Shown here: positions 12,257 through 13,399 of the stretch, in pieces
Layout of the letters: each line of letters begins with the position of its first letter
How positions within the stretch are numbered: position 1 is the stretch's first letter
Assembly (NCBI GenBank): GCA_902765035.1
Contig: CACWYF010000064.1
Location: 1-13,399, forward strand
Origin: an uncultured Eubacteriales bacterium
Lineage (GTDB): Bacteria > Bacillota > Clostridia > Peptostreptococcales > Anaerovoracaceae
Direction of reading: 5' to 3'
DNA: 13,399 bases
Translations under genes and position numbers: made by a program
Notes under the pieces: generated by a model
Databases searched by the model: none
What the model saw: the letters and a program-made list of their open reading frames with translations, nothing else
Told to the model about the DNA's origin: nothing

Positions 12257-13399
12257 TTGGCATTCGGCAAAAAGAAAAACGTCAACACTGACGATGAGAT
12301 CGAATTCAAGGGAAAACGCAGACACCCGCGCAAGGGCCTGTCCATAATCATCATGCTGATAGCCATCATCATCTGCTTCCTGCTTATGATGGTCGGCTTC
12401 ATCACGGACTGGATGTGGTTCAGCGATCTCGGATACGCTAGCGTATTCTGGAAGAAACTGCTTACCGAGCTGGAGATATTCTTCCCGGTATTCATCGTAG
12501 TGGCACTTCTCACGAGGTTCTACCTCAGAACACTCAGAAACGGCTACTTCAGGCAGATCGAGTCGCATGAGATACCTAATGCAAAACGCATGAACAAGGT
12601 CGCATGGATCCTTTCCATCCTGTTCGGCGGAGGCGTAGGTCTCTTCTCGTCGTGGGGAACATGGCTCACATTCCTCAAGGCAGCTAACTCGACCAAGTTC
12701 GACCTCAAGGATCCGCTGTTCAATCTGGACATAGGATTCTACATATTCAAGCTCGACTGGATCGACATACTCAACGAGATCATCCTCGGAGCGATCATCG
12801 GCCTTGTACTGGTAACACTTTTCTACTATTCATATCTTCTCTCGGTAAGGACGCCGGACATCTTCGTGCACGATGCACCGCCTGATGAGCCGGAACCTGA
12901 ACCGGAACCTGCAGAAGAGGATGAGGAACCTAAGGTCATCTACCGCACACCTATCGACCACTCAGTCATCGGAAGGATGTTCAGAGCGGGCAAAGGCGCA
13001 GTCGGAACTGCTTTTGACAAGAACCACAAGCGCGGCAGAGGCAAGAGAGTCGACGTCAACAACAGCAACCTCGAGCACCTCATGGATATCGCGAGCGGCA
13101 AGCTCATCGTACTCGGTATCCTGTTCTATCTGATGCTCGGAGTAGACTTCTTCATCAAGCAGTTCGAACTGCTGCACACACATACCGGAGCAGTCTACGG
13201 TGCAGGTTTCGTTGATGTAAACATCACGCTGTGGGTATACAGGGTCATCATGGTCCTGTCAGTCATCGGCGCGATCACACTGGCTATACACATTAAGAAG
13301 GGCGAGATCACCAAGCTCCTCAAGGTGCCTGTGATCATGGTACTCATCTATGCTCTCGGCATAGGTGCAGGCAACCTCGTGCAGTCCCTGATAGTCAGC
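12257..13399 (+). CDS. UPF0182 family membrane protein (N-terminal part)
   Basis: The frame runs open from a TTG at 12257 to the window end (381 codons) and continues beyond it. A GGAGGG site lies 8 nt before the TTG; no better start is seen. The sequence fits UPF0182 (COG1615), integral membrane proteins of unknown function: a basic N-terminus, then hydrophobic segments near 28-50, 72-90, 116-136, 172-196, 283-300, 327-345 and 357-375, and the family-like DWMWFSDLGYASVFW (51-65) after the first helix. Between the fourth and fifth segments lies a loop of about 80 residues with an acidic EPEPEPEPAEEDEEP run (211-225) followed by basic residues. That loop resembles in composition the acidic middle of the upstream gene. 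Both genes may be one operon, as only 152 bp separate them. Confidence 0.9.
   Translation, partial: MAFGKKKNVNTDDEIEFKGKRRHPRKGLSIIIMLIAIIICFLLMMVGFITDWMWFSDLGYASVFWKKLLTELEIFFPVFIVVALLTRFYLRTLRNGYFRQIESHEIPNAKRMNKVAWILSILFGGGVGLFSSWGTWLTFLKAANSTKFDLKDPLFNLDIGFYIFKLDWIDILNEIILGAIIGLVLVTLFYYSYLLSVRTPDIFVHDAPPDEPEPEPEPAEEDEEPKVIYRTPIDHSVIGRMFRAGKGAVGTAFDKNHKRGRGKRVDVNNSNLEHLMDIASGKLIVLGILFYLMLGVDFFIKQFELLHTHTGAVYGAGFVDVNITLWVYRVIMVLSVIGAITLAIHIKKGEITKLLKVPVIMVLIYALGIGAGNLVQSLIVS

Overview
The window looks like part of a Clostridia-type Firmicutes genome with moderate GC. Shine-Dalgarno sites are strong (AGGAGG type), TTG and GTG starts are common, and the mobile-element gene families are those usual in gut Clostridia. 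No species can be named from the sequence alone. Two regions meet at a tRNA-Lys gene.

Region 1 (about 1-8310) is the int-proximal end of an integrative mobilizable element. After the tail of a probable large serine recombinase (2-67, + strand), a leftward gene set reads, in transcription order: actin-like ParM (5463-4546), ParR-like adaptor (4546-4136), an oriT-like spacer that also holds a doubtful ORF (about 4139-3666), MobC (3681-3358), MOBP relaxase (3358-2018), an untracked 25-codon ORF (1974-1897), and a VapE/VirE-type helicase (1900-476). Several junctions overlap as TGATG or ATGA, which suggests translational coupling. The control module lies to the right: a small excisionase (5817-5596, leftward), a divergent operator/promoter region, and an XRE regulator (6058 onward). 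The regulator is split by an exact 38-bp tandem duplication. The tyrosine integrase (6797-8173) points at the 3' end of tRNA-Lys(CUU) (8346-8271, minus strand), the presumed attachment site. No second copy of the tRNA end occurs in the window, so the far end of the element lies outside. No type IV secretion genes are visible, so transfer would need a helper.

The most unusual structure is a 30-nt sequence, 28/30 identical, in the leaders of both parM (minus strand, 5554-5525) and int (plus strand, 6720-6749). In each leader it can fold with a different downstream arm into the same two-step hairpin, and the pairing is kept although the arm sequence changes. An orphan plus-strand terminator (5570-5597) behind the parM-leader copy suggests a short antisense RNA. 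It would be fully complementary to the parM leader and nearly complementary to the int leader. This is a hypothesis for RNA-level coupling of partition and integration.

Region 2 (about 8311-13399) looks like host chromosome. It holds the tRNA-Lys gene with a clear promoter, a 1146-residue protein with an N-terminal zinc ribbon, a very long Glu/Ala/Pro-rich middle and a C-terminal membrane helix, and the first 381 codons of a UPF0182 membrane protein that continues past the window.
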